64,000 nucleotides of DNA, from contig NZ_QAYG01000003.1 in the NCBI RefSeq assembly GCF_003053845.1, positions 248,001 to 312,000 of the forward strand, given 5' to 3'. The stretch is from Breoghania corrubedonensis. GTDB taxonomy: Bacteria > Pseudomonadota > Alphaproteobacteria > Rhizobiales > Stappiaceae. The notes under the pieces are model-generated. The model was not told the DNA's origin. It did not search any database and worked only from the letters and a program-made list of their open reading frames with translations. Both the position numbers and the translations under genes were made by a program. Below are positions 40,709-48,944 of the stretch, piece after piece (position 1 is the first letter of the stretch; each line of letters begins with the position of its first letter).

Positions 40709-41437
40709 ATGGTCTTCGTCATCGCCGAAACCGCAGACGAGGCGCTGCACTTGAAGGCGACGTTCGGGGAGAGGGCTATCTTTGGCGGCGGCCTCACTGC
40801 CTTGCAGCTTGGTTGGGCGAGCGGCATGCCCGGTGCGCCTGTGATCGATGTCTCGCGGATCGATTTCGGCCCGATTGTTTCGGCGTTGCCGACAGGCGGG
40901 CTGCGCCTTGCGGCCAATGCCAGACTTGAAGCGTTGCGGCGCGATCGGATGGTGGCGGAACGCCTCCCGGCGCTTTGCGACCTGCTGGCACAGGTCGGCG
41001 CCTCGGGCGTGCGTAACCTCGCCACTATCGCCGGAAATCTTGCCTGGGGCACCGGTGACACGGAAGTCCTGCTGGCAGCGCTTGAAGCCGACTATCTTCT
41101 GGCTGGGGGCGCCCGTTTTCCGGTCGGGAAACGCCTGCCGACCGGCGGCCTCGTGGAGGCGGTAGAGGTTCGAGATGTCGGCGCAGGCGACGTCTTCGCC
41201 GAGAAGGTCGGGCACAGGGCATCCTTTTCGTCATCGAAACTCGTCGTTGCGGGCGCGCGGTGCGAAGGCGGCTGGAATATCGCAGTCCGATTGGGGGCGA
41301 TACCGATCATCATTTGCAAGCTCAGTGGGGACGTGCCAGCCACGTCATCGGTATTCGCCGGGTCTGATCGGCGGCTGGCGCGTGTCGCCGCGAACCTCAT
41401 CGCCGGTCATGTCCGGCGGCTTGGAGCCGTCGCATGA
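40709..41437 (+). CDS. FAD-binding subunit of a xanthine-dehydrogenase-family molybdenum hydroxylase
   Basis: 242 residues, medium (FAD) subunit of the three-subunit type. Family motifs are FGGGLTALQLG near the N-terminus and GVRNLATIAGNLAWG, the pyrophosphate-binding loops. The ATG at 40709 lies directly after the deaminase stop (TGATATGG). Transfers electrons from the Fe-S subunit to an acceptor. It is shorter than the usual 280 residues, with a reduced C-terminal domain. Overlaps the large subunit by 4 nt. Confidence 0.85.
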   Translation: MVFVIAETADEALHLKATFGERAIFGGGLTALQLGWASGMPGAPVIDVSRIDFGPIVSALPTGGLRLAANARLEALRRDRMVAERLPALCDLLAQVGASGVRNLATIAGNLAWGTGDTEVLLAALEADYLLAGGARFPVGKRLPTGGLVEAVEVRDVGAGDVFAEKVGHRASFSSSKLVVAGARCEGGWNIAVRLGAIPIIICKLSGDVPATSSVFAGSDRRLARVAANLIAGHVRRLGAVA

Positions 41438-43629
41438 GCCTGCGTGTTGCCGAGAAGCTATCCGGACGCTTCCGCTATCTTGCAGACGATGCGCCGAAAG
41501 GTGCGCTCGTCGGGCTTGTCCTGCGCAGCGCGCACCCCCATGCGCGGATCTCGAGGCTCGATACGCGTGCGGCCGAGGCCGTGCCCGGGGTACATGCGGT
41601 GGTAACAACGGCGGATGTGCCCGCCGGTTTCCGCTTCGGCTTGCGCCTCAAGGATCAGCCAGTGCTGGCGGACGGCGTCGTGCGCCACCTGGGCGAGGCT
41701 GTCGCCGCCGTGGCGGCCGAAACCATGGAAATCGCAGCGGCGGCTCTGGCTGCCATTGATGTCGACTACGAAATCCTGCCACCTGTGACCGATCCTCATG
41801 TGGCGCTCGGGAAGGAGGCGGTCGCGCTTCACGACGGCGGCAACCTCTGCCATGCCTTCGATTATCTAAAGGGCGACGTTGCGGTTGCGCTTGAGGCATC
41901 CGCTCATACCGTCGATCTGTCGCTGGACACCCCGCGACAGATGCACGTGGCGCTGGAACTTGAAGGCGGCGTCGCCATTCCAGGCGAGGGAGACCTGGTG
42001 CTGCGCGCGCCCGCCCATGACCCTCACCATGTTCGTCATGTGCTGAGCGAACTGACCGGACTGGAGGAGGAGAATATCCATGTCGTCGGCTCTCCCATCG
42101 GAGGAAGCTACGGCGGCAAGGAAGATCTCCATGTACAGCCGGTCCTCGCGCTTCTTGGGTTGAAGGCAAGGCGACCTGTCCGTCTCGTCCTCAGCCGGCC
42201 GGAAGCGGTTGCGGCCGGCATCAAGCGCCATCCGTTCTCCATCCGGCTGAGGGCGGGATGCAATGCGGACGGACGCCTGACGGCCCTCGATTTTGATGCT
42301 GTGGCCGATACCGGCGCCTATGCCAGTCATGGGCCGGAGGTGCTGGAAACGGCCATGGAATGCGCCCCCGGCGCCTATGACTGGCCGTCCGTCCGTCTCG
42401 CGGGACGTCTTGCCTATACCAATAATGGCATATCCGGTGCCTTTCGCGGGTTCGGAGCAGTCCAGACCCAGAGCGCCCTGGAACTGGCCATCGATGCGCT
42501 GGCGGACAAGGCGGGTGTCGACCGGATCGCATTCCGCCGCCTGAACCTGGCGGCCGCCGAGGGGCCGGGTCCCCTTGGACAAACCATGGTGCCGATGCTG
42601 GAACTTGAGCCTCTTGGCGAGGCGCTCGCTGCTCTGCCGGCAGTGCCTGTGGGTCGGCCGGATGAGCGATTTGTTGCCGGAACGGGCGTTGCCCTCATTC
42701 GCAAGGGCGAGGGCTTTGGCGGCGGCGGACCGAACGGAGCACTTGGCCGGCTTGCGCTCGGTTTCGATGGCCGGATCCGTCTGGAGACCTCGCTGACCGA
42801 GATGGGGCAGGGGCTTGAAGCCGCTGCTCTGGCAGCGCTTCGGCAAGCCTTCGGCGTGGATGGCAGGGATGTGGGCTTGCGGATCGGGGAAACGGCCGTG
42901 GGCAATAGCGGGCCCACGTCGGCCTCGCGCGGAACGCAGATCGCGGTCCGTCTGGTGCGCAAGGGAGCCGAGACCATGCGCCAGGCACTTGGGGCGGCGG
43001 CCGCGCGCAAGCTGGGGGGCGCCGCCGAGGACTATATCAGCGGTCCCGGCGGGATGTTCCGGGCTGATGATCGTCGCAACCGGCCGGATATCGGCTTTGC
43101 CGCATTGGCGGAAGGGGAGGACATCGCGGTCGATGTGGAGATCGAGCCGATTGAAACCCATCTCGACGGCCTTGCCTGCCACACACTGTTCACGGCTTGC
43201 GCGGCGCGGGCTTTCATATTGGTCGACCGCTGGACGGGCCGGATTACCTGCACCGGTATCGATGTCCTGCCGGCTTGCGGCATGCCGCTGGTGCCTGCCG
43301 CCTTCGACGGACAAATGGCGGGCGGCGCGGCTCAGGCGTTGGGTTTCTGCCTTACCGAGGATCTTCTCGCGACAGACGGCTCGTTCGCCGCGCGCAATCT
43401 GGACGGATATTTCGTTCCGACCATTGCCGACATGCCGCCGGTCCGCATCCATCCGCTTGTCGAACTAGATGCGCGCGACCCCGTCGGCTTGCGCGGTGCC
43501 GGCGAAATCGGATTGAACGCCGTGGCGCCGGCCATCGCTTGCGCGGTGCGCGACGTGCTTGGCATCCCGCCGCTCCGATTGCCGGTGGACCCGGATTGGG
43601 TGCTGGATGTGCTGGAAGCCCGGCGATGA
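41434..43629 (+). CDS. Molybdopterin-binding large subunit of a xanthine-dehydrogenase-family hydroxylase
   Basis: 731 residues. The N-terminal ald_Xan_dh domain (LSGRFRYLADDAPKGALVGL, VPGVHAVVTTADVP) is followed by the molybdenum-cofactor domain: GGSYGGKEDLHVQ, AFRGFGAVQTQSALELAID, GQGLEAAALAALRQ and the C-terminal GAGEIGLNAVAPAIACAV, whose Glu matches the catalytic base of the family. Enzymes of this family hydroxylate carbon next to ring nitrogen in purines and other N-heterocycles. It is overlapped by the 2Fe-2S subunit gene (ATGA). Confidence 0.92.
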   Translation: MSLRVAEKLSGRFRYLADDAPKGALVGLVLRSAHPHARISRLDTRAAEAVPGVHAVVTTADVPAGFRFGLRLKDQPVLADGVVRHLGEAVAAVAAETMEIAAAALAAIDVDYEILPPVTDPHVALGKEAVALHDGGNLCHAFDYLKGDVAVALEASAHTVDLSLDTPRQMHVALELEGGVAIPGEGDLVLRAPAHDPHHVRHVLSELTGLEEENIHVVGSPIGGSYGGKEDLHVQPVLALLGLKARRPVRLVLSRPEAVAAGIKRHPFSIRLRAGCNADGRLTALDFDAVADTGAYASHGPEVLETAMECAPGAYDWPSVRLAGRLAYTNNGISGAFRGFGAVQTQSALELAIDALADKAGVDRIAFRRLNLAAAEGPGPLGQTMVPMLELEPLGEALAALPAVPVGRPDERFVAGTGVALIRKGEGFGGGGPNGALGRLALGFDGRIRLETSLTEMGQGLEAAALAALRQAFGVDGRDVGLRIGETAVGNSGPTSASRGTQIAVRLVRKGAETMRQALGAAAARKLGGAAEDYISGPGGMFRADDRRNRPDIGFAALAEGEDIAVDVEIEPIETHLDGLACHTLFTACAARAFILVDRWTGRITCTGIDVLPACGMPLVPAAFDGQMAGGAAQALGFCLTEDLLATDGSFAARNLDGYFVPTIADMPPVRIHPLVELDARDPVGLRGAGEIGLNAVAPAIACAVRDVLGIPPLRLPVDPDWVLDVLEARR

Positions 43630-44072
43630 GGATCTCTTTTACCCTGAATGGGCGCCCGGCCGCACTCGAGGCGGAGCCTTTCGAGCGGCTCGCCCCGCTT
43701 CTATCGTCGAACTTCGACCTGAAAAGCGTTCGTACAGCGTGCGGTATCGGCAGGTGCGGGGCCTGCATGGTGCTGGTTGACGGCAAGGCCGTTAACGCAT
43801 GCCTGCTGATTGCGGGCAAGGTCGAGGGCGCGGAGATCTTTACCGCCGAGGGGCTGGAAGCGGTCGCCGCGCCGCTGATCGCCGCTCTGGAAGCGCACGG
43901 CGCGATCCAGTGTGGCTATTGCGCGCCGGGCTTGCTCGTTTCGCTTGCTGCATCCTTGCTGGCCGGCGATCGGGTTCGGGCTGAGGACGTCGAGGCGACA
44001 CTCACGGGCAACCTGTGCCGATGCACCGGCTATGCGGGCATTCGCGCGGCGATTGCAGATGTCTTCGGCTGA
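43626..44072 (+). CDS. 2Fe-2S subunit of the molybdenum hydroxylase
   Basis: 148 residues. The plant-ferredoxin-type cluster is CGIGRCGACMVLVDGKAVNAC, and the second cluster lies in CGYCAPGLLVS and NLCRCTGYAGI. The size and cysteine layout are those of the small subunit of three-subunit hydroxylases. The start overlaps the large-subunit stop. Last gene of the plus-strand operon; its stop is only 20 nt from the convergent permease gene on the other strand, with no terminator visible between. Confidence 0.93.
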   Translation: MRISFTLNGRPAALEAEPFERLAPLLSSNFDLKSVRTACGIGRCGACMVLVDGKAVNACLLIAGKVEGAEIFTAEGLEAVAAPLIAALEAHGAIQCGYCAPGLLVSLAASLLAGDRVRAEDVEATLTGNLCRCTGYAGIRAAIADVFG

Positions 44073-44092
44073 AGCTTTTCGCGAACGGGTGG

Positions 44093-45304
44093 TTATTCCT
44101 TCGGTTTCAGCGCATTCGGCTTGAAGGCCCCACCGAACGGGGAGGGGTTGGCGGGTGCCGTCTCTTCCTTCGGGGCGAGCATGCCGGGTTTGAAAGCGCC
44201 GCCGAACGGCGAGGGATTGTTGGTCGCAGGCGCATCGGTCGTCGCCGGGCCGGCCTTTTCGCGAAGCTTGCGAATACGCGCGCGCTGTTCCTCAAGGAGC
44301 TGTTCTTGAACCGCGCGCTTCTGTTGGAGGATACCCGCCTTGCAGGCGGATGCGTCGTGACGGCTGCCGAGATAGACGAGCAGGCCCGCGAGTGCGATCA
44401 GCATGATCGCAATGCCCGCCGGATGGGTCATCACCCGCGTGACCGGATTGGCATAAAGCGGGGAGAGCTGCGGTTTGCCCGAGCGCAGCAACGCCTGCCG
44501 GCGCGTACGCGCCTCGTGCACCATGGCGCCGATCAGGGTAAGCCCGATGATGATCACCGCCAGGGCGGAAAGTGAGGGATCGGTGCCGAGCCGGACTTTC
44601 GAGGCGAGAGCGGTCGTGAACGTGCTGTCCGACAGGATTGTGAAGACGGTGGTGTTGTAGTTCTCGAAGGAGGCGAGCAGCGTCAGGAAGGCGGCCGAGC
44701 CGATGGCGGGCTTGAGGAACGGCAGCAGGATCTTGCGGAAGCACTGACCGGGCGTCGCGCCGAGGTCGAGGGCCGCTTCCGTCAGTGTCGGATCGAAGCG
44801 CTGAAGCCGGGCGGAAAAGACAAGCATCGCATAGGCCGAGATGAAGGTGATCTGGCCGATAAGGGTGAGAAAGATGCCATTGTAGAAGGTGGAGGCGTAC
44901 TCCTCGCCGAACGCGCGCCCGACAATGCCCCAGAAGACGATCGTGGAGATGCCGAGGACGACGCCGGGAATGAGGATCGGGGTGATCAGCACCGTGTAGA
45001 GTGCCGCGCGAAGGCGGGGCGGAAGCTCCGATAACGCCATAGCCCCGGCAAGTCCGATCGGGACGGCGCAGACAACCACGCCCGCACCGATGATGACGCT
45101 CGTTCCCAGCCCGCCCATCAGCCGCGCGTTGTTCACCAGAACGGAGAACCAGTCGGTGGTGAAGCATTCCCAGGGCGTGATGCGCGGAAACGACGAGGAG
45201 TTGAAGGCCGTCACCACCATGATGATGAGCGGTCCGAACAGGAACGCGAAGAAGAACAGCGAATAGAGGGTCGTGCCTGCGCCCGCGCCGGTGGCCTTGC
45301 TCAT
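44093..45304 (-). CDS. Polyamine-type ABC permease (PotC/PotI-like) with extra membrane segment and repeated tail
   Basis: 403 residues, against about 270 usual for PotC. Residues 1-270 are a normal six-helix permease with the EAA loop EAALDLGATPGQCFRKILLP (about 177-196). Beyond that are a seventh hydrophobic segment (about 296-314), a charged coiled-coil-like stretch (about 325-350, QQKRAVQEQLLEEQRARIRK) and two copies of NPSPFGGAFKP (363 and 386), each followed by a -LxPKE tail. The start overlaps the PotB-like stop (ATGA). The extension is in frame and has codon use like the rest, so it is not a sequencing artefact by appearance. No known family explains it. Confidence 0.85.
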   Translation of the reverse strand: MSKATGAGAGTTLYSLFFFAFLFGPLIIMVVTAFNSSSFPRITPWECFTTDWFSVLVNNARLMGGLGTSVIIGAGVVVCAVPIGLAGAMALSELPPRLRAALYTVLITPILIPGVVLGISTIVFWGIVGRAFGEEYASTFYNGIFLTLIGQITFISAYAMLVFSARLQRFDPTLTEAALDLGATPGQCFRKILLPFLKPAIGSAAFLTLLASFENYNTTVFTILSDSTFTTALASKVRLGTDPSLSALAVIIIGLTLIGAMVHEARTRRQALLRSGKPQLSPLYANPVTRVMTHPAGIAIMLIALAGLLVYLGSRHDASACKAGILQQKRAVQEQLLEEQRARIRKLREKAGPATTDAPATNNPSPFGGAFKPGMLAPKEETAPANPSPFGGAFKPNALKPKE

Positions 45305-46224
45305 CGCCCGATCGCTCCGATGTTCACCTTGAAGACGCGCATCAGCAACATGACGAAGCAGATGCAGACGACCAGCAGGAGGACGGCGTAGGCCGATCCC
45401 CGCTGCCAGTTGGCGGACTGGTTGAACCACTGGTAGATGAGCTGCGTGAACCACAGGCTGGAGGGGCCGCCGAGGATCTGCGGAGCGGCGAGCGCGCCGG
45501 CCGTCAGCATGAAGACCATCGTCGCGCCCGAAGCGATGCCGGGCTTCGCGATCGGCAGCACCACGCGCCAGTGGACCCGCCACCAGCTTGCCCCCATATC
45601 GCGCGCGGCCTCGATCTGGTTGCGATCGAGCGCCTCCACGGCGTTGTAGATCGGGAATATCATCAACAGGATGTAGGCGTAAGTTAATCCGGAATAGAGC
45701 GCGACATCGGCGCGTATGAAGTCGATCGGAGCGTCCCAAAGGCCCATCGACTGGCCGATCCCGTTGATGACGCCCGTTGCTCCGAACAACACGCGGAAGG
45801 CGAAAGCGCGCAGGATCTCGTTGACCCAGAAGGGAACGATCAGGCCGATCACCATCAGCCGCGCGGCGACCCCTGTCGCCGAATGCGCCAGGATGAACGC
45901 GATCGGATAACACAGTGCGATATCGATCAGTGTGACGAAGATCGCTGCCAACATGGTGTTGCCGAGAACTCCGATATCGAGCGTGTTTATCGATCCGTTG
46001 GCGCTGAAGAAGAAATATGCGTAATTCGTGAGAGTATAGACGTCCTTCGGTCCGCCGACGTCCGCCACCGGCAGGTTGTTGCGGAACGAATAGTCGAGCA
46101 TAGCCATCTGCGGCAGGACGATCAGGAAGATGACCCAGAAGAACACCGCGACGCCGATGAAGACCGCGGCCCCCATGCCGTGGCGCCCGACGAAACCGTG
46201 CATGGCCTTTGAAAGGGCGGACAT
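45301..46224 (-). CDS. Polyamine-type ABC permease (PotB/PotH-like)
   Basis: 307 residues with six or more membrane segments; N-terminal segment AAVFIGVAVFFWVIFLIVLP and the EAA-type loop EAARDMGASWWRVHWRVVLP. The ATG at 46224 lies 6 nt after the ATPase stop; longer frames upstream would overlap the ATPase gene. It forms a heterodimer with the PotC-like permease. Confidence 0.92.
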   Translation of the reverse strand: MSALSKAMHGFVGRHGMGAAVFIGVAVFFWVIFLIVLPQMAMLDYSFRNNLPVADVGGPKDVYTLTNYAYFFFSANGSINTLDIGVLGNTMLAAIFVTLIDIALCYPIAFILAHSATGVAARLMVIGLIVPFWVNEILRAFAFRVLFGATGVINGIGQSMGLWDAPIDFIRADVALYSGLTYAYILLMIFPIYNAVEALDRNQIEAARDMGASWWRVHWRVVLPIAKPGIASGATMVFMLTAGALAAPQILGGPSSLWFTQLIYQWFNQSANWQRGSAYAVLLLVVCICFVMLLMRVFKVNIGAIGR

Positions 46225-46229
46225 GGCGC

Positions 46230-47333
46230 TCAGCCTCCGCTCTGGTCTGCGGGAAGGACGGTCGCGCTTGTCGGCGCGAAGCCGAACGTGGCGACTTCGT
46301 CGGTGGACAGCCGGCGGCTTCCCTCTCCCGAGTTGACGAGGGCCGCACGCAGATCGACCCCGCCGGCCTCCAGGAAGATCTGGCGTGCGCTCCCTTCGAA
46401 TTCCTCCTTCACGCACCGTGCGACAATGGCATTGTCGCTGGTCCCGGCCTTGGCCCCGTCCCCTGCAAGGCCGAATTTCTCGGGGCGGATGAAAAGCAGG
46501 CAGTCGTCACCTGGCTTGTAGGTGCGCCCGCCGGCGGCCTTCCCCTTCAGGCGTCCAAGCGCGGTATCGATCGTCGCTATCTGGCCGCTCTGCCCGATGA
46601 TCTTCCCCGCAATCCGATTGGTCTCGCCGACGAAGGATGCGACGAATGGCGTCTTGGGCCGATCGTAGACACTTTCCGGATCGCCGATCTGCTCGATGAC
46701 GCCGGCATTCATCACGGCAACGCGGTCGGACATGGTCAGAGCTTCGCCCTGGTCATGGGTGATGTAGATGAAGGTCAGCCCGACGCGCTGCTGGATGGCG
46801 CGCAGCTCGGAACGCATGTGGTGGCGCAGTTTCAGATCAAGCGCGGACAGCGGTTCGTCGAGGAGCAGGATGTCGGGTTCCACGGCGAGTGCGCGGGCAA
46901 TCGCGACGCGCTGCCGCTGGCCACCGGAAAGCTCGTGCACCTTCTTGTCGCCCACACCCGGCAACGCGATCATGTCCAGAAGCTCGTCCGCTCGCCTGCG
47001 CCGCTCGCGCTTAGAGATGCCGCGCACCTCCAACGGGAAGGCGATGTTGTCGGCAACCGACATAAGCGGGAAGAGCGCGAGGTTCTGGAAAATGAGCGCG
47101 GTCGGCCGCTTGTTGGGGCCGACATTCGCCATGTCCTTGCCTCCGATCAGCACGCGCCCTTCGGTGGGGTCCACGAAACCCGAAACACAGCGCAGAAGTG
47201 TGGTCTTGCCGCACCCGGACGGTCCGAGGAAGGAGAAGAATTCACCGCCCTTGATGGTGAGATACGCATTGTCGACGGCCGTATAGCTGCCGAAGCGGAC
47301 CGATACGTGATCGAGGACGACGTCTTTGGTCAT
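46230..47333 (-). CDS. Polyamine-type ABC transporter ATP-binding protein (PotA/PotG-like)
   Basis: 367 residues. Walker A GPSGCGKTTLLRCVSG, Q-loop IFQNLALFPLM, signature LSGGQRQRVAIARALA, Walker B ILLLDEPLSALDLKLR and switch ITHDQGEALTMSD. A C-terminal TOBE-type domain (about residues 270-360) senses state or ligand in this family. The ATG at 47333 is chosen because the frame upstream lacks family similarity. The next gene up, the binding protein, is 214 nt away across two hairpins. Confidence 0.93.
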   Translation of the reverse strand: MTKDVVLDHVSVRFGSYTAVDNAYLTIKGGEFFSFLGPSGCGKTTLLRCVSGFVDPTEGRVLIGGKDMANVGPNKRPTALIFQNLALFPLMSVADNIAFPLEVRGISKRERRRRADELLDMIALPGVGDKKVHELSGGQRQRVAIARALAVEPDILLLDEPLSALDLKLRHHMRSELRAIQQRVGLTFIYITHDQGEALTMSDRVAVMNAGVIEQIGDPESVYDRPKTPFVASFVGETNRIAGKIIGQSGQIATIDTALGRLKGKAAGGRTYKPGDDCLLFIRPEKFGLAGDGAKAGTSDNAIVARCVKEEFEGSARQIFLEAGGVDLRAALVNSGEGSRRLSTDEVATFGFAPTSATVLPADQSGG

Positions 47334-47370
47334 CTGAACTCCCGCACAAGGTGAGCAACTCGTTTCCCGA

Positions 47371-47535
47371 AGCCGGCATTTCCGGAAAGCCGGCTGGCTG
47401 ATCTCCGCATGACAACCCAGGAAGCCGCGACGATCGCGTGGCAACGACACAGAGCGCGAATTGACGGGGAGGAGATCCGACGTGTCTTGCAGAAGCGGGA
47501 AGGCGCGGCCGTCAGCCCCCCGGCAGGCCGCGCCT
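47371..47535 (-). promoter_or_regulatory. Hairpins between the binding-protein and ATPase genes
   Basis: A perfect 10-bp stem AGGCGCGGCC (47501-47510) with GGCCGCGCCT (47526-47535) lies 12 nt after the binding-protein stop. A second, 7-bp stem AGCCGGC (47371-47377) with GCCGGCT (47389-47395) lies 38 nt before the ATPase start. No T-run follows either, so they fit differential message stability rather than full termination. Confidence 0.5.
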
Positions 47536-47547
47536 CTACTGTCTGCC

Positions 47548-48687
47548 TCAGGCGCTCAGGAACTTGTTCGCGTATTCGGTCCGCTTTTCCGAATACCAGG
47601 GCGCCTCGGCCGGCCACGGATTGAGTTTGGCCAGTGCATCGCCGGGATAGGCGTCGGCAAAGTTCTTGGCATAGACTTCGCCGCCATAAGCGTCCGCGCC
47701 GATGACCGGCGAATTGTAGCCGTGGGTCTTGATCGCCTCGCCGGCAAGCTTGGCGTCGTAGGCTGCCCCGATGAAGGCATAGATCTGGTCGATATTCTTG
47801 GCGCCCGTGGGCATCGCGATGCCGTCGACCCAGGCCATAGCGCCTTCCTTCGGGGCCCGGTACATCACCGGCTCGCCGGCGGTTTTCAGCGCGATCGGCG
47901 GGCCGTCCCATGTCTGTCCGACGATGACGCCCTCGTTCAGAAGACCGTTCTTCTGGGTATCCGCATCGTTCCAGATGAGCTTGATGTTTTTCTTCTTCGC
48001 GATCGCCGTTTCGGTGAGCTTGGACCAGACCGCGTCCATCTTTTCCGGGCTTTCGTAGGCCGACCACATCGTGCCGGGCTCGATCTCGCCGCGGCCTTCC
48101 AGGCCGAGGCCGAGGCCAAGCATCATCGAATGGGCACGGCCCATGGTCTTGCCGGCATTCGCTTCGTCCCAAATGTCATAATAGCTCGGGAACTCGCCGG
48201 CCGGGGTGAACGCGTCGGTGCGCCATGCGACGCCCTCGGTTCCCCAGATGTGCGGCAACCAGAAGCAGCCCTTGCCGTCGAAGCTCCAGTACTCGTCGCC
48301 CAGCGCCATCGCCGGGTTCACCTTCTCCAGCGGCACCTTCGACATGTCGAACGGCTGAAGCAGGCCGAGGTCCTTCCACAGCAGGTTGCGGTTGACCGTC
48401 GGCGAGACGATGTCGAAGCCCTCGCCGTTGGTGGCCTTGAGCTTGTTGATGATCTCCTCGTTGGAGCCGATGCCGGTGAAATTGATGGTGATGCCGGTCT
48501 TTTCCTTGAAGCCGGAAACGAAGCTCTCCGGCAGATAGTCCGACCACATCATGATGTTGATCTCGCCGGAGGAGGCGAGGGTCCGGTTGGAGATGATCGC
48601 CGGCATGGCGAGGCCGGCGCCGAGCGCGCTGGCGTTCTTCAGGAAGGATCGGCGATCGATGCCGCCGCGTTTGCCAACTTTCTGCAT
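47548..48687 (-). CDS. Polyamine-type substrate-binding protein with a twin-arginine signal
   Basis: 379 residues. The N-terminus has a Tat motif, DRRSFLKNASALGAGLAMPA, rather than a Sec signal. The mature part, INIMMWSDYLPESFVSGFKE and GFDIVSPTVNRNLLWKDLGL, is the PotD/PotF-like extracellular-binding family 1 fold. VGQTWDGPPIALKTAGEPV and GIAMPTGAKNIDQIYAFIGA are further matches. The ATG at 48687 has AGGGGAATGTG upstream; the frame starts 14 codons earlier. The gene leads the importer operon and diverges from the MocR-type regulator. Putrescine or spermidine is the likely ligand class; not proven. Confidence 0.88.
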   Translation of the reverse strand: MQKVGKRGGIDRRSFLKNASALGAGLAMPAIISNRTLASSGEINIMMWSDYLPESFVSGFKEKTGITINFTGIGSNEEIINKLKATNGEGFDIVSPTVNRNLLWKDLGLLQPFDMSKVPLEKVNPAMALGDEYWSFDGKGCFWLPHIWGTEGVAWRTDAFTPAGEFPSYYDIWDEANAGKTMGRAHSMMLGLGLGLEGRGEIEPGTMWSAYESPEKMDAVWSKLTETAIAKKKNIKLIWNDADTQKNGLLNEGVIVGQTWDGPPIALKTAGEPVMYRAPKEGAMAWVDGIAMPTGAKNIDQIYAFIGAAYDAKLAGEAIKTHGYNSPVIGADAYGGEVYAKNFADAYPGDALAKLNPWPAEAPWYSEKRTEYANKFLSA

Positions 48688-48797
48688 CACATTCCCCTGG
48701 GTTGCCCGGTTTCCGGATCGATATCGCATCTCATTTTTCCGCTGCGCAAAGACCAGTCGTCCGTGTGTGTCTTTGCCGCTTTATTGCGCGGTTACTC

Positions 48798-48827
48798 CTG
48801 CACTGCGAAAACAGTATTGCGGTGCAG
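48798..48827. promoter_or_regulatory. Dyad in the divergent binding-protein / MocR-type region
   Basis: CTGCACTGC (48798-48806) and GCGGTGCAG (48819-48827) form a 9-bp dyad with one mismatch, containing a second small dyad ACTG-CGAAAA-CAGT. It lies about midway between the two divergent starts (48687 and 48945). Candidate operator of the MocR-type regulator. Confidence 0.4.
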
Positions 48828-48944
48828 CACGGTGCCTTAGAGCCAGGGTTTGAAAACTATGGGGCCAGTGCGCGAAGGCCTGCCGGGGAACGGCGCGATC
48901 CTTGCTAGGAAGAGGGCCGGAGCCCGTGGGGGAGACAGCCTGCA

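Noticed and set aside
41866-43452. 528-codon minus-strand frame opposite the molybdenum subunit
   Set aside because: Shadow of the large-subunit gene; composition is biased and no domain can be read.
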